Shown in pieces: positions 17,569 to 27,299 of a DNA stretch of 64,000 bases (within the stretch, counting starts at the first letter, position 1; every line of letters begins with the position of its first letter). A program made the translations under genes and the position numbers. The stretch is from assembly GCA_016705245.1 (NCBI GenBank), contig JADIYM010000004.1, positions 186,001 to 250,000 of the forward strand, given 5' to 3'. Below the pieces are notes generated by a model. That model searched no databases and had not been told where the DNA came from. It saw nothing but the letters and a program-made list of their open reading frames with translations. Source of the DNA: Blastocatellia bacterium. Its GTDB lineage: Bacteria; Acidobacteriota; Blastocatellia; UBA7656; JADIYM01.

Positions 17569-18416
17569 ATGCAGGGAAAAAACGTCGTCATCACGGGGGG
17601 AAACTCCGGCATCGGACTCGAAGCCGCCGTTGCGATTGCCTCCGCCGGAGCCTCCGTGTGGATCGTCTCGCGCGACGCGCGCAGGGAAGCTCGCGCGCGA
17701 CTCCATTCGACGGCGGAGCGGACAATCGGCCGTCGAACTGTTCGTTGCTGACCTCTCTTCCCAGGCCGAAATCCACAAACTTGCAGACCGGATCGTCGCG
17801 GACGTGGGCCGCCTTGACGTGCTCGTCAACAACGCGGGACTCACGATCGGCGATCGCATCACGACTGTGGACGGACTCGAAACGACCTTCGCCGTCAACC
17901 ATCTTGCCTATTTCCTGCTGACGGGCCGTCTCGTCGGCGCGCTCAAACAGAGCGCGCCATGTCGCATCGTCAATGTCGCCTCACAGGCACATCAGCGCGG
18001 CACGATGCACTGGGACGACCTTCAAGGAGAGCGCGGTTACAGCGGATGGAGCGCATACTGTCAGTCAAAACTGGCGAATGTGCTCTTCACGTTCGAGCTG
18101 GCGAGACGGCTCGAGGGCACGGGCGTTACCGCGAACTGCCTTCATCCCGGGGTGGTCGCGACCAACTTTGCGACCAAGGGGCCGGGCTTTATCCGCTGGG
18201 TCTTCAAGCTCCTGCGGCCCCGTCCTCACGACGCCTGAGGACGGCGCGAAGACGACCATCCATCTGGCAACGAGCGAAGACGTCGCTGGCGTAACCGGCG
18301 AGTACTTTGAGCGTTGCCGCGTGGCGCGCGCATCGGCGGAAGCTCGGAACCCTGACAACGCGCGGCGCCTGTGGGAGGTGAGCGAGCGGCTCACGGGTTT
18401 CTCCTGGCCCGGATAG
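17569..18416 (+). pseudogene. Short-chain dehydrogenase/reductase (retinol-dehydrogenase-like), two apparent frameshifts
   Basis: Three frames together spell one SDR. Frame one has the NAD(P)-binding motif VVITGGNSGIGLEAA. Frame two has DVLVNNAG, the VNVASQAH strand and the active site YCQSKLANVLFTFELARR. Frame three has the C-terminal EDGAKTTIHLATSEDVAGV and GEYFERC. The first junction is near 17685-17700 in a GC-rich run. The second is at the CCCC run near 18217, where removing one C joins FKLLRP to VLTTPEDG. Both shifts can be explained by one-base errors, so the gene may be intact in the organism. The substrate is unknown; relatives reduce or oxidise retinoid- or steroid-like alcohols. 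Confidence 0.75.
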
Positions 18417-18510
18417 TGTAGGCACGCTTCGGCGTCGTGCCGCGCCAGCCGGTTCGATCTCGACACAACGATTCCGCAGCCAATGATTCGATCGAAAAGG
18501 ACTCCAGTTC

Positions 18511-19905
18511 GTGGCCAGATCCAAAGTACTCATCGTCGATGACGAGCCGCTCCTGCGACACACCCTGGCGGAGGCGCTCAAGGGCTGGGGGTACGTGACG
18601 AGCGAGGCCGAAGACCTTCAGGCCGGCCTCGCGATTCTCGACTCCGATCCACCGGACGTCGTGCTGCTCGACGTCCACCTTCCGGATGGTTCTGGGATCG
18701 ACCTGCTCGGAACGATCAAGACGCGCGACGGCGATGCCGTCGTCATCATGATGACCGGCAGCGTCCAACTCGACGACACCATCGCCGCCCTGCGAGGCGG
18801 CGCCTACGACTTCGTTACCAAGCCAATCAACCTCGAAGAGTTGCGGATCACGATCCGCAATGGCATCGAGGCCACCACCCTTCGCACCGAAGTCGGCAGG
18901 CTCCGCTCCGAGCGGGCGCAGCGGTTCTCGTTCGACCAGATCATCTGTGACTCCGACGCCATGCGCGAGATTCTCATGCTGGGACGGAAAGTCGCCGAGA
19001 GCGAAGTTGCGAACGTCCTGCTGCAGGGTGAATCCGGGACCGGCAAGGATCTCGTCGCGAAAGCCATCCACTACGCATCGCGTCGATCGTCGGGACCGTT
19101 CGTGGCGATCAACTGCGCTGCCCTTCCAGCGACTCTTATCGAGTCTGAGCTGTTCGGATACGAGAAGGGCGCGTTCACGGACGCCAAGGCTCGCAAGGAA
19201 GGCCTGTTCGAGCAGGCCGAGGGCGGCACGATCTTTCTCGACGAAATTGGCGAGCTCGAACACGCGCTCCAGGCAAAACTGCTCCGCGTCTTCGAAGAAG
19301 GCGCGTTTCGACGGGTCGGCGGTCTGAAGGACATTCCCTTCGACGCCCGGATCATCGCAGCGTCGAACCGCGATCTGCGCGCGGAGAGTGAGGCGGGCAA
19401 GTTCCGACTCGATCTCTACTACCGCCTGGCCGTCATCCAGATCGATATCCCGCCGATGCGCGATCGCGGCGACGATGTCATCCTGCTGGCGAATTACTAC
19501 ATCTCGTCGCTTGCGACGCCGCTCCGACGCAAGATAAAGGGCCTCGACCGCGAGGTCGTACGGATCTTCAAGTCATACCCGTGGCCGGGAAATGTTCGAG
19601 AACTGCGCAACGTGATCGAGCGATCGATCATTCTCGAGGACGGCGACATGATCACGACGCGGTACCTGCCGCCGACGCTTGGTCGAACGACTGGCCCGGT
19701 CGGTGCGGAAAACTCGCAGGATCTGTTCGCGCTGCCGAAATCGGGTATCTCACTCGAGGCGCTCGAGAAGTCGCTGGTCCGCCAGGCGCTGGATCAGTGC
19801 GGTGGGAACCAGACCCGAGCAGCCGCGATGCTTGGAATCAGCCGCGATCAGCTCCGCTATCGGATGAAGAAGATGGACGAGGACGTCGCACCGGTCGACG
19901 AATAG
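18511..19905 (+). CDS. Sigma-54-dependent response regulator, NtrC family
   Basis: 464 residues. A receiver domain (VLIVDDEPLLRHTLAEAL; phospho-Asp in VLLDVHLPDGSG; Lys in DFVTKPINL) is followed by an AAA+ domain. The AAA+ part has Walker A GESGTGKDL, Walker B GGTIFLDEIGEL and the WPGNVREL element. A C-terminal Fis-type helix-turn-helix (CGGNQTRAAAMLGISRDQLR) ends the protein. It should activate sigma-54 promoters when phosphorylated. The sigma-54-contact loop reads GAFTDA instead of the textbook GAFTGA. GTG start with AAGGA upstream. No histidine kinase gene is adjacent, so its partner is encoded elsewhere. Confidence 0.93.
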   Translation: MARSKVLIVDDEPLLRHTLAEALKGWGYVTSEAEDLQAGLAILDSDPPDVVLLDVHLPDGSGIDLLGTIKTRDGDAVVIMMTGSVQLDDTIAALRGGAYDFVTKPINLEELRITIRNGIEATTLRTEVGRLRSERAQRFSFDQIICDSDAMREILMLGRKVAESEVANVLLQGESGTGKDLVAKAIHYASRRSSGPFVAINCAALPATLIESELFGYEKGAFTDAKARKEGLFEQAEGGTIFLDEIGELEHALQAKLLRVFEEGAFRRVGGLKDIPFDARIIAASNRDLRAESEAGKFRLDLYYRLAVIQIDIPPMRDRGDDVILLANYYISSLATPLRRKIKGLDREVVRIFKSYPWPGNVRELRNVIERSIILEDGDMITTRYLPPTLGRTTGPVGAENSQDLFALPKSGISLEALEKSLVRQALDQCGGNQTRAAAMLGISRDQLRYRMKKMDEDVAPVDE

Positions 19906-19918
19906 TCGGGATAGGGCC

Positions 19919-21070
19919 TTAATCGGGCCGCCTGGTCACCGTCAGCCAGTCATCCGTCCAACGCATCTTCCGGAAACCGAACAAGTGGAAGAGCTGCAAC
20001 GGGAAGAACCGGGCCATCCTCGTGTTCACGAACAGGACGTTCGGATTGTCGATCTGGCGTCTGACGCCGGGCAGAAGGTGAAGAACTCCGGCCGCGCCCG
20101 ACCTGCGCATCACGCGCGATACTCCCAGCCAGAAAGGCCTCACCACCCGTGCCACGAAGAATCCGTCGTCGCCGAGCGCCTGATAGAGCGGCATGAGCAT
20201 CAGGCCGGACTCGTCGGCCCGGATCGGACCTCGCCAGTCCGAGGCAAGCGTCTCTCCTCGCGCGATCGGCTGAAAGTTGACGTAGCCGGGTCGCATCTCG
20301 AATCCATCTCCCGGCCGAACGGGATGTCGATGCCGGATCTCGACGAATCGACGTCCGCCCCCTGCCAACTCCAGCCTGCGACGATGCTCCGAAAGGTCCG
20401 GGACGTCAGCCGGCTCGAGCATTCCGGCGGTAACGAGCGCGATCCAGATGGCGGCGATGTCGTTGGCGAGGGAAGCTGGATCCTCGTGTTGCCCGGCCTC
20501 AAAGCCCAGCGTCACCATGCCCTGTTCGTTGAGGTTCGAGAGCATCGTGCCTTCGAGTTGCTCTTCGATGCCAAGGATGATGGTGACGGGAAAGGCCATT
20601 GCGAATTCGCGGTTTCGCAGCGTATCGCCGAGCGTGACGAACGGCGCGCCGGGAGCCGACGTGGAATGGAGATCGATGACGAACATGTCTCCGCGCGAGC
20701 GCGCCCTTGCGTCATGGAACTCCTCGATGAGCTCGCACTTATCAGCGTCTTCCGAGACCGTGTCGCCGTCGCCCGACGCGACACTTTCGAGCCGGTTGGG
20801 AGTCCAGTGACGATTGAGATCTACGTCGACGTAGCGCCTCGACCTGGCTAGCGCCCGCGTGTTTCCCACTAGCAGCACGACATCGCCGCGGAGCCGTTCG
20901 GCGAGCTGGCGCAGGAGCGGCGCGATCTGTCGCCCGGCGGCGACTCCGGCCGGTTCGTTCCCGTGCAGGCCTCCGACGACGACGAGGGTCGGTCCGGGGG
21001 CAGCTCCCTCGATACGCGCAATGCGATGATCGGCGGCCCTCGCGGCCGCGCTCTTGACCTCGGAATTCAT
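19919..21070 (-). CDS. Succinylglutamate desuccinylase/aspartoacylase-family zinc carboxypeptidase-like protein
   Basis: About 383 residues. Zinc-site motifs are present: GGLHGNEPAGVAA (His and Glu), YVDVDLNRHW, FVIDLHSTSAPG (third ligand His) and a later LGFEAGQHEDP with the likely catalytic Glu. This is the M14-type fold of the AstE/AspA family, which cleaves N-acyl amino acids. The C-terminal 120 residues (FEMRPGYVNFQPIARGE, then VRPFWLGVSRVMRR) extend beyond the usual domain and may define specificity. ATG at 21070 is chosen; a GTG five codons earlier is possible. Convergent with the sigma-54 regulator gene, 14 bp apart. Confidence 0.85.
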   Translation of the reverse strand: MNSEVKSAAARAADHRIARIEGAAPGPTLVVVGGLHGNEPAGVAAGRQIAPLLRQLAERLRGDVVLLVGNTRALARSRRYVDVDLNRHWTPNRLESVASGDGDTVSEDADKCELIEEFHDARARSRGDMFVIDLHSTSAPGAPFVTLGDTLRNREFAMAFPVTIILGIEEQLEGTMLSNLNEQGMVTLGFEAGQHEDPASLANDIAAIWIALVTAGMLEPADVPDLSEHRRRLELAGGGRRFVEIRHRHPVRPGDGFEMRPGYVNFQPIARGETLASDWRGPIRADESGLMLMPLYQALGDDGFFVARVVRPFWLGVSRVMRRSGAAGVLHLLPGVRRQIDNPNVLFVNTRMARFFPLQLFHLFGFRKMRWTDDWLTVTRRPD

Positions 21071-21279
21071 GCTCGCCTGTAGCACGACTCCGTATCCAGC
21101 AAGCCGAATGCCGCTGCGGACTTCGTCCCATTCGGGCCAGATCTGCCAGTTTCCGGCTTCCCGACCGACAAAAACGTGTGGAGAATCGCCCTGCCAGTGG
21201 GAAACGTAACCCAGCAGGACTGTAGCAGGCTCACTTCAGGCATCACGGGTAGTGGGGTCACCTTCGACCAAGGTGCACC

Positions 21280-21361
21280 TGCGCCTTTGCGCCTTTGCGC
21301 CTTTGCGAGAACTTCTTCGACGGCTTGAAGAGTTTCTCGCAAAGGCGCAAAGGCGCAAGAG
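21280..21361. repeat. Intergenic hairpin, family D (GCGCCTTTGC type), copy 1
   Basis: The gap at 21071-21391 holds no gene. Its centre is an inverted repeat: the left arm ends GCGCCTTTGCGAGAA and the right arm begins TTTCTCGCAAAGGCGC, with about 21 bp between. Each arm contains two or three iterations of a 9-bp word (GCGCCTTTG). Related hairpins occur at 34621, 50225 and 56282, with a half copy near 63838. The palindrome separates two minus-strand genes. Confidence 0.75.
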
Positions 21362-21391
21362 AGCAACTGACAGATTGACCCACTACAGGCA

Positions 21392-21943
21392 TCACGGCTC
21401 CGTCTGCCGCCGACCGCTGACGCCGGGGTGCTGCCTGGCCAGCTCGTCGAGCGCGGCCTGCACGCGCACGCGGACCTTTTCGTCGTGGTCCGACAGTGCA
21501 CGCTCGAGCCACGGAATCGTGGTCTCGGCATCGGGGCGGTTCAAGTCCGTCGACAACGTCACGAGTGCGAGCGCCGCGCGCCGTCGCAGGTACACGTCGT
21601 CGTTCTGAAGCTCGACGACCCAGTACGACGCCGGACGGCTGTCGTATTTCGGCTCACCGAATGGATATCGATTTTCGACGGCCCACGAGAGGCCTACCCA
21701 TCCGCCCAAAAGGAAAGTCACGACCACCCCGGCAACGAGCGCGATCTTCTTCCAGGGTATCGGAATCCGGCCGGGCTCTATCGAATCCGGTCGCGCGGGC
21801 CTCGCAGGCTTCGGCATTCGCGGGCCGATCGGACCCGTTCCGAGCAGCGACGCCCCGCAGCGGGCGCACGCATAAGCCGCGATCGTGTTCGGCACGCCGC
21901 ATTTCGGACAACGAATCGACTCGCCTGGGCCGGCCGACATCAT
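21392..21943 (-). CDS. Zinc-ribbon membrane protein with C-terminal HEAT-like repeats
   Basis: About 183 residues. An N-terminal zinc ribbon (CPKCGVPNTIAAYACARCGA) is followed by a Pro-rich linker and one transmembrane helix (KIALVAGVVVTFLLGGWVGL). A C-terminal segment with alpha-helical repeats (VYLRRRAALALVTLSTDL, then VRVRVQAALDELARQ) resembles HEAT/PBS repeats. A scaffold role is plausible but no specific function can be given. The ATG at 21943 overlaps the stop of the AI-2E transporter gene by one base (TGATG), so the two are coupled. Confidence 0.7.
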   Translation of the reverse strand: MMSAGPGESIRCPKCGVPNTIAAYACARCGASLLGTGPIGPRMPKPARPARPDSIEPGRIPIPWKKIALVAGVVVTFLLGGWVGLSWAVENRYPFGEPKYDSRPASYWVVELQNDDVYLRRRAALALVTLSTDLNRPDAETTIPWLERALSDHDEKVRVRVQAALDELARQHPGVSGRRQTEP

Positions 21944-23091
21944 CAACACGTCGACGGCTCCGGGGCCGTCTCATCGGTCGGCGCCGGCAACTCGGGCGGA
22001 GACTCGCCCGTGCGGAAGAACTCAGAGTCGCGATAAATCGCGTCGGCGAGGCTGAAGACCACCTTGAGGCCCGCAAGGACGGGAATCGCGAGTACGAGGC
22101 CGAGCAGCCCGAACAGTTCGCCCCCGATGATGAGCGCGATGAAGACGAGCATAGGATGAAGTGCGAGCCGATCTCCGATGAGCTTGGGCGTCAACACGTA
22201 ATCCTCGACGATCTGCGCAATGATAAAGACCACGACGACGCCGCCGAGCTTCGCCAGGCTGGCGCCCGAGAGCGCCGCGAACGCCAGGGCAAGCACGGCG
22301 CCGCTCATGACGCCGAGGTATGGGATGATCCCGAGGAATCCGGCGATGAGCCCGATACCCGCCCATAGGGGCACGCCGACGATCCACAAGCCGATCGCAT
22401 ACGTCAGCGACATGCCGATTGCGACCAGAAAGCGTCCACGAACGTAGCCGCGCATCACCGTCCCGAGATCGTCGGCGAGGCGCGTCCATCGAACACGGAA
22501 ACGGTCGGGGATTCGCCGATCGAATCCCCGTCGGATATCGTGCAGGTCGACGAGCAGGTAATACACGAAGAACGGCACGATGAGCAGTCCGAGCGCAGTC
22601 GAGCCAAGGTTCACGATGCCGAAGAATCCACCCATCAGCCACTCGCCAACCGTGGTCGTGATGGCCGAAGGATCATTGGCGACGCCCTCCATCGCCTCTC
22701 TCACACGGGCGAGAATCGCCGAGTCCACGTGCGTTTCGAGATAATCGAGCCCGTTTCGCGCGAGCTCGCTGCCCGCCTGCAGCGCCAGCGGGACCTGGCG
22801 GATCGACTCCTGCAGCTGGTGCCAGATACTCGGAAGCAGCACTCCGACGAGGAGGATCACGCCGAGAGTCGCGGTGGTCATTGCCGCGAGCACCGAGAGG
22901 TTACGCGACAGTTTGCGGCGCTCGAACCATTCGACGAAAGGCTCCATCATGTAGACGAGCGCGATGCTGACGAGAAAGGGGACGAGGATCGGACGAGAGA
23001 GGCGGACGAGAACAACGAGCGCAAGGACCACGATGAGCCCGGCCGGCACCCATCGGATCCACCAGAACTGGGAAGAGCGAAGCGAGCTCAT
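21943..23091 (-). CDS. AI-2E family transporter (PerM/YdiK-like)
   Basis: 382 residues with about eight transmembrane helices. Family features include the N-terminal pair of helices (GLIVVLALVVLVRLSRPILV), a long periplasmic loop, YVRGRFLVAIGMSLTYAIGL and FLGIIPYLGVMSGAVLALAF, then LTPKLIGDRLALHPMLVFIA. The superfamily includes the autoinducer-2 exporter TqsA and sodium/proton antiporters, so the substrate is open. The ATG at 23091 has GGAAGG upstream; the frame runs on to 23400 without similarity. The stop overlaps the next gene's ATG. Confidence 0.9.
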   Translation of the reverse strand: MSSLRSSQFWWIRWVPAGLIVVLALVVLVRLSRPILVPFLVSIALVYMMEPFVEWFERRKLSRNLSVLAAMTTATLGVILLVGVLLPSIWHQLQESIRQVPLALQAGSELARNGLDYLETHVDSAILARVREAMEGVANDPSAITTTVGEWLMGGFFGIVNLGSTALGLLIVPFFVYYLLVDLHDIRRGFDRRIPDRFRVRWTRLADDLGTVMRGYVRGRFLVAIGMSLTYAIGLWIVGVPLWAGIGLIAGFLGIIPYLGVMSGAVLALAFAALSGASLAKLGGVVVVFIIAQIVEDYVLTPKLIGDRLALHPMLVFIALIIGGELFGLLGLVLAIPVLAGLKVVFSLADAIYRDSEFFRTGESPPELPAPTDETAPEPSTC

Positions 23092-23234
23092 GCGCCTTCC
23101 CCCGCTCGGGAACTCCGCCGGGCGGGAGTGTGAACCTCCGGTCGTCGCGTGGTCGTCGTGTGGGTCAGCAGGATCGAACGACGCGCAATGCCGCGCCGCC
23201 GCCGGCGAGTGTACCACGCCGGCGGCGCCGCGAT

Positions 23235-25763
23235 TCAGTCCTCGCGCCGGAGTACCGCGAGGGGACGCAACAGGAGAAGATCCGCGGACGAGGCGAGCCC
23301 GACGAGCGTTGTGAGAGCCATCGCAAGACCGACGGCGATGACCACGGGGGCGGCCTCGGGCGTCCACGGCATCTTGAACACCCACTTGCACGCAGCCCAC
23401 GCGAGCCCGAGACCGAGGACCGAACCGACGGTCCCTGCCAGTCCTCCGAGAATCGCATGTTCCGCGACGAGCACTCCAAGAAGCGTCTTCGTTCGCGCAC
23501 CAAGCGTCTTCATCACCGCGATCTCGTACTCCCGGACGTACCGCGCCATTGCGACCGATCCCGCCAGAATCAACAGACCCGCGGCGAGCACGATCGAGCC
23601 GACTACCGAGATGGCGAGCGTAATGCTCGAGAGGACCTTCGAGACGTTCGCGATGATGTCGCGGGCATCAATGACCGAGACGTTCGAGAACTGATCCGAG
23701 AGCTTTCGCGCGAGCCTGCCGCGTTCGGCGGGATCAATCGGGCCTCGCACGGCGCCGTTCGCGACGACGTGCACGCTGTCGAGGCCGCCTGGACGGACAA
23801 CGAACATGAACCCGAGCCGCGCATTCTGCCAGTCGACAGTCCGGATGTTCGCAATGCGCATCGGGATCTTCTTTCCCTGGACGTCGAACGTGATCGACCG
23901 GCCGACCGAAAGATTGAAGTCATTGGCCAGTCCCTCCTCGACCGAGACTTCGGGATCGAGGGAGGCTTCTGCCGGCCACCACTCTCCGGCCGCAACGACT
24001 TCGACCGACGTGTCGAGCTCGGGTCTGGTCGCGACCGTGAACTCGCGCCCGAGCCGCCCGCGATCACGCGGATCGGCAAGCTGTTCCGGCTCGAAAGGCA
24101 CTCCATCGATTTCAGCAACGCGCGCCCGGACGGTGCCAACGAGAATCGGTTCGGAGCCCGTTTCGTTTCGCAGCAGCTCGGTCACTCCATCGATCTGGTC
24201 CGTCTGCACGTCTAGCAGGTACATATCCGGAAGATCGTCGTATTGTCGCTGGTCGAGTGCACGACGGATCGTCCTCTCGACACCGTTCACCCCGACGAGG
24301 AAGAACACGCCGAGGCCGATCGCGACGAGGATGGCGCGTGTCTGATTTCCCGGGCGGTTGACGCCAAGCGCCGCGTGCCTCAGCGAGAAAATCGGGATGC
24401 GGCCGACGGCCCGAACGATCCGCACGAGCAACGAGCCCGACAGCGCCGAGGCCCCGCCCGCGATGAGCAGTCCACCGAGGAACATTCCGCCGATGCGAAT
24501 CGATCCTCCCTGCCAGCTGGCCACGGCCAGCAAACCTGCGATGACGATGACGGCTGATGCGACCCGCGAGAAGTTCCAGCGCGTCGCGCGCCGGGGATCC
24601 GCTGCGCGAAGCACGAGATTCGGCCGTATGTCGCTGACCCCGAGCAACGGCGTCAGAGAGAAGAGCAACGCGACGAGCACGCCGACGGCGACGCCCTGAC
24701 CGACGGCCGACCACGTGAGGCCGAGCGAGATCGCGCCGAGCGGACCGTCGGCAAGCGTCGACCGCACGACCAGAAGTGTTACGCCGGCGACGACAACTCC
24801 GACGACTGCCCCGGTGAGGCCGACGATGAGCATCTGCAGCGTGTAGGCGAAGACCGCGACGCGATTCGTGCAACCGAGACACTTGAGCACGGCGATCGAC
24901 TTCCAGCGCTCCGAGATGTAGACGCGGGTCACGCTCCAGATGCCGACGCCGCCAAGCACGAGAATGGCAAGGCCGACGAGGCTCAGGAAATCGGCTGAAG
25001 TCGACAGCATCGACGAGATGCTCGCCTCGGTATCCGTGTAGCCGCGAACCGTGATCTGCTTCGAGTCGAATTCCTTCTTGAGGTCGGCGATGGTTGACTT
25101 GTACTGGTCCTCGGGTACACGGAGCATCGTCACGGACCGGGCTCGCACTGGCCGGTCGAGTAGCTTCGTCGCCGTGAGATCCGCCTTTGCGATTATGGCT
25201 CGCGACCCGACGTTGAAATTGGCGATTCCATTGTCGGGCTCGCGCTCTATGAGGCCGCGGATCGTGAAAGTCGTCTCTCCGACCTTGACCACGTCCCCGA
25301 CGCCGACGCCGAGCTGAGCTGCGAGCGTCGGCCCGATGAGAATGCCGCGGTTCGCGAGAAGCTCGGGCGCGTACGCGACGCCATCGGTCAGCGCAAGACG
25401 GCCATAGAACGGATAGCCGACGTCCACGGCTTTCAGCTCGATGAGCTTCGAGGAGGATCCACTCGCATCACCCATCATCGTTGGAAGCTCGATGAACTCG
25501 CTCTGCTCCGAGATGCGCCCCGAGCTGCTGAAGCGCTCGATGACGGGCGAAACGACGGTTGAAGCCTTCGTGCTCGAGCGAACGACGATGTCGCCCGAAT
25601 TGATCGCGCGCGATTCGTTCGCCGTGAAGGCGTTGACGCTCTGAATCGTCGACCGGAGCACCACGATGGCGCCAACGCCGAGCGACAGGCAGATCGTGAA
25701 GAACGCAAGTCGGCGCCACGAGGATCGAAGTTCGCGATAGGTGAGCAGCAGCGCGAACTTCAC
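23235..25763 (-). CDS. ybbP: FtsX/YbbP-type ABC transporter permease
   Basis: 842 residues with the duplicated FtsX layout. One N-terminal helix is followed by a large periplasmic domain, three helices (LVGLAILVLGGVGIWSVTRV onward), two central helices, a second periplasmic domain and three C-terminal helices. The length matches E. coli YbbP (about 800). It overlaps the ATPase gene by four bases (ATGA) and that gene is divergent from tesA. This is the same arrangement as tesA-ybbA-ybbP in E. coli, where the pair is suspected of extracting molecules from the inner membrane. The substrate is not known. Confidence 0.88.
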   Translation of the reverse strand: MKFALLLTYRELRSSWRRLAFFTICLSLGVGAIVVLRSTIQSVNAFTANESRAINSGDIVVRSSTKASTVVSPVIERFSSSGRISEQSEFIELPTMMGDASGSSSKLIELKAVDVGYPFYGRLALTDGVAYAPELLANRGILIGPTLAAQLGVGVGDVVKVGETTFTIRGLIEREPDNGIANFNVGSRAIIAKADLTATKLLDRPVRARSVTMLRVPEDQYKSTIADLKKEFDSKQITVRGYTDTEASISSMLSTSADFLSLVGLAILVLGGVGIWSVTRVYISERWKSIAVLKCLGCTNRVAVFAYTLQMLIVGLTGAVVGVVVAGVTLLVVRSTLADGPLGAISLGLTWSAVGQGVAVGVLVALLFSLTPLLGVSDIRPNLVLRAADPRRATRWNFSRVASAVIVIAGLLAVASWQGGSIRIGGMFLGGLLIAGGASALSGSLLVRIVRAVGRIPIFSLRHAALGVNRPGNQTRAILVAIGLGVFFLVGVNGVERTIRRALDQRQYDDLPDMYLLDVQTDQIDGVTELLRNETGSEPILVGTVRARVAEIDGVPFEPEQLADPRDRGRLGREFTVATRPELDTSVEVVAAGEWWPAEASLDPEVSVEEGLANDFNLSVGRSITFDVQGKKIPMRIANIRTVDWQNARLGFMFVVRPGGLDSVHVVANGAVRGPIDPAERGRLARKLSDQFSNVSVIDARDIIANVSKVLSSITLAISVVGSIVLAAGLLILAGSVAMARYVREYEIAVMKTLGARTKTLLGVLVAEHAILGGLAGTVGSVLGLGLAWAACKWVFKMPWTPEAAPVVIAVGLAMALTTLVGLASSADLLLLRPLAVLRRED

Positions 25764-26497
25764 GAGCGATCACCCGCAGGCGCGAACGCGACGTCGAGCG
25801 ATGGATCGCCAGCAGACCTGGAGGCGTCTTCGACCACGTGGCCGCCTTCGAGCGCGATGCGGCGCGGCGCGAGTGCCGCGAGCTCGCGATCGTGCGTGAC
25901 CAGGACGAGCGTCGTCCCGCGCGATTCGTTGAGCCGCAGCAACAGCTCGATGATCTGGTGTCCCGTGGCCGTATCCAGGTTTCCAGTCGGCTCGTCGGCG
26001 AGGAGGATCGGCGGGTCGTTCGCGAACGCGCGTGCGATGGCCACGCGCTGCTGCTCGCCCCCCGAGAGTTGCGACGGATAGTGCGTCCGGCGGGAGCCGA
26101 GCCCCACCTGGTCCAGCAGTTCCCTTGCCCGAGTCATGGCCCCGCGGCGTCCGGTGATCTCGATTGGAAGTGCGACGTTTTCGAGCGCGGTCAACGACGG
26201 GATCAGGTGAAACGACTGGAAGACGAAGCCCAGCGACGCGCTCCTCAAGCGCGCGAGCGCATCCTCGCCGAGGGCCGTGACGTCGCTGCCGTTCACGATG
26301 ATGGTGCCGGTGGTTGGGGCGTCGAGTCCCGCAACGAGCCCGAGCAGCGTCGACTTGCCGCTTCCACTGGGTCCGACGACCGCTAGAATGTCGCCGGCCC
26401 CGATATCGAGGTCGAGTGGATGAAGGATCGTGAGGCTGCCCTCCGCGGACGGCACGGTCTTTGACACGCCACGAAGGCTGATGATGGTTGGGCTCAT
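25760..26497 (-). CDS. ybbA: ABC transporter ATP-binding protein, YbbA/LolD type
   Basis: About 245 residues. Walker A GPSGSGKSTL, Q-loop VFQSFHLIP, signature LSGGEQQRVAIARA, Walker B ILLADEPTGNLD and the H-loop VLVTHDREL are all intact. The sequence belongs to the LolD/MacB/FtsE group that pairs with FtsX-like permeases; the permease is the next gene, overlapping by four bases. I take the ATG at 26497; a GTG two codons earlier is possible. Only 23 bp separate this start from the tesA start on the other strand, so the two promoters must overlap the coding ends. Confidence 0.92.
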   Translation of the reverse strand: MSPTIISLRGVSKTVPSAEGSLTILHPLDLDIGAGDILAVVGPSGSGKSTLLGLVAGLDAPTTGTIIVNGSDVTALGEDALARLRSASLGFVFQSFHLIPSLTALENVALPIEITGRRGAMTRARELLDQVGLGSRRTHYPSQLSGGEQQRVAIARAFANDPPILLADEPTGNLDTATGHQIIELLLRLNESRGTTLVLVTHDRELAALAPRRIALEGGHVVEDASRSAGDPSLDVAFAPAGDRS

Positions 26498-26520
26498 GGA
26501 CACGAATGGTACCCTTTCGT

Positions 26521-27231
26521 ATGACTGATCGCTGGAATCGCCGCCTTGCCGCGTGTTTCGCCTTGCTCGTTCCCTTCGCTGCCGTCCTCGCCGTTGGATG
26601 CAGCCAGCCCGACCGCGAGAGCGCCGTAGCCCCGTCCGGCCCGGTCGCAGCGACAGCTCCGGCGCGAGCCCCAGGCGCTTCTCGTCCGCGGATTCTCGCG
26701 TTCGGCGACAGTCTGACGGCCGGCTACGGAATTCAAAAGAGCGAAAGCTATCCGTCGGTGCTTCAACGCATGCTCGACGAACGCGGGTATGTTTACGAGG
26801 TGGTCAACTCCGGAGTTTCCGGAGAGACCACGGCTGGCGGGCGCCGCCGCATCGATAAGGCGCTCGACGGTGACGTCCGGATCGTTGTCATCGCGCTCGG
26901 AGGCAACGACGGACTGCGCGGGCTTCCGCCGGCGGATCTGAAGGTGAACCTCGAGGCAATGGTGGACGCTGCAAGGGCGAAGGGCGCGAAGGTGCTGCTC
27001 GCCGGCATGGAGGCGCCGCCGCAGATGGGTGACGCGTACACCCGTGAATTCCGCGACGTCTATCGCGCCGTCGCGAAGCAGCGTGGAGTGGAGCTGCTTC
27101 CGTTCCTGCTCGAGGGTGTCGCCGGCGAGGCCGAACTGAACCAGGCGGACAGCATTCACCCGAACCCGGAGGGCGCCAGGTTAGTGGCCAGGACCGTGTT
27201 CGGCGCGCTCGAACCGATGCTCAAGCCCTGA
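26521..27231 (+). CDS. tesA: TesA-like SGNH esterase/thioesterase lipoprotein
   Basis: 236 residues. A signal peptide with lipobox AVGC (Cys about 27) and an Ala/Pro linker are followed by the SGNH hydrolase domain. Block I is FGDSLTAGYG (catalytic Ser about 64), block II has the Gly in VVNSGVSGETTAGG, block III is ALGGNDGLRG and block V is DSIHPN with the catalytic His. E. coli TesA is a periplasmic acyl-CoA thioesterase/lysophospholipase. This homologue appears lipid-anchored instead of soluble. Its divergent position beside ybbA/ybbP is the conserved synteny and supports the assignment. Confidence 0.92.
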   Translation: MTDRWNRRLAACFALLVPFAAVLAVGCSQPDRESAVAPSGPVAATAPARAPGASRPRILAFGDSLTAGYGIQKSESYPSVLQRMLDERGYVYEVVNSGVSGETTAGGRRRIDKALDGDVRIVVIALGGNDGLRGLPPADLKVNLEAMVDAARAKGAKVLLAGMEAPPQMGDAYTREFRDVYRAVAKQRGVELLPFLLEGVAGEAELNQADSIHPNPEGARLVARTVFGALEPMLKP

Positions 27232-27299
27232 CAACCGCCGCCCGTGACTTTGGCATCACAGCTCCGTCCGGAATGCGTGGTCCGGATGGGAGGCGAGCC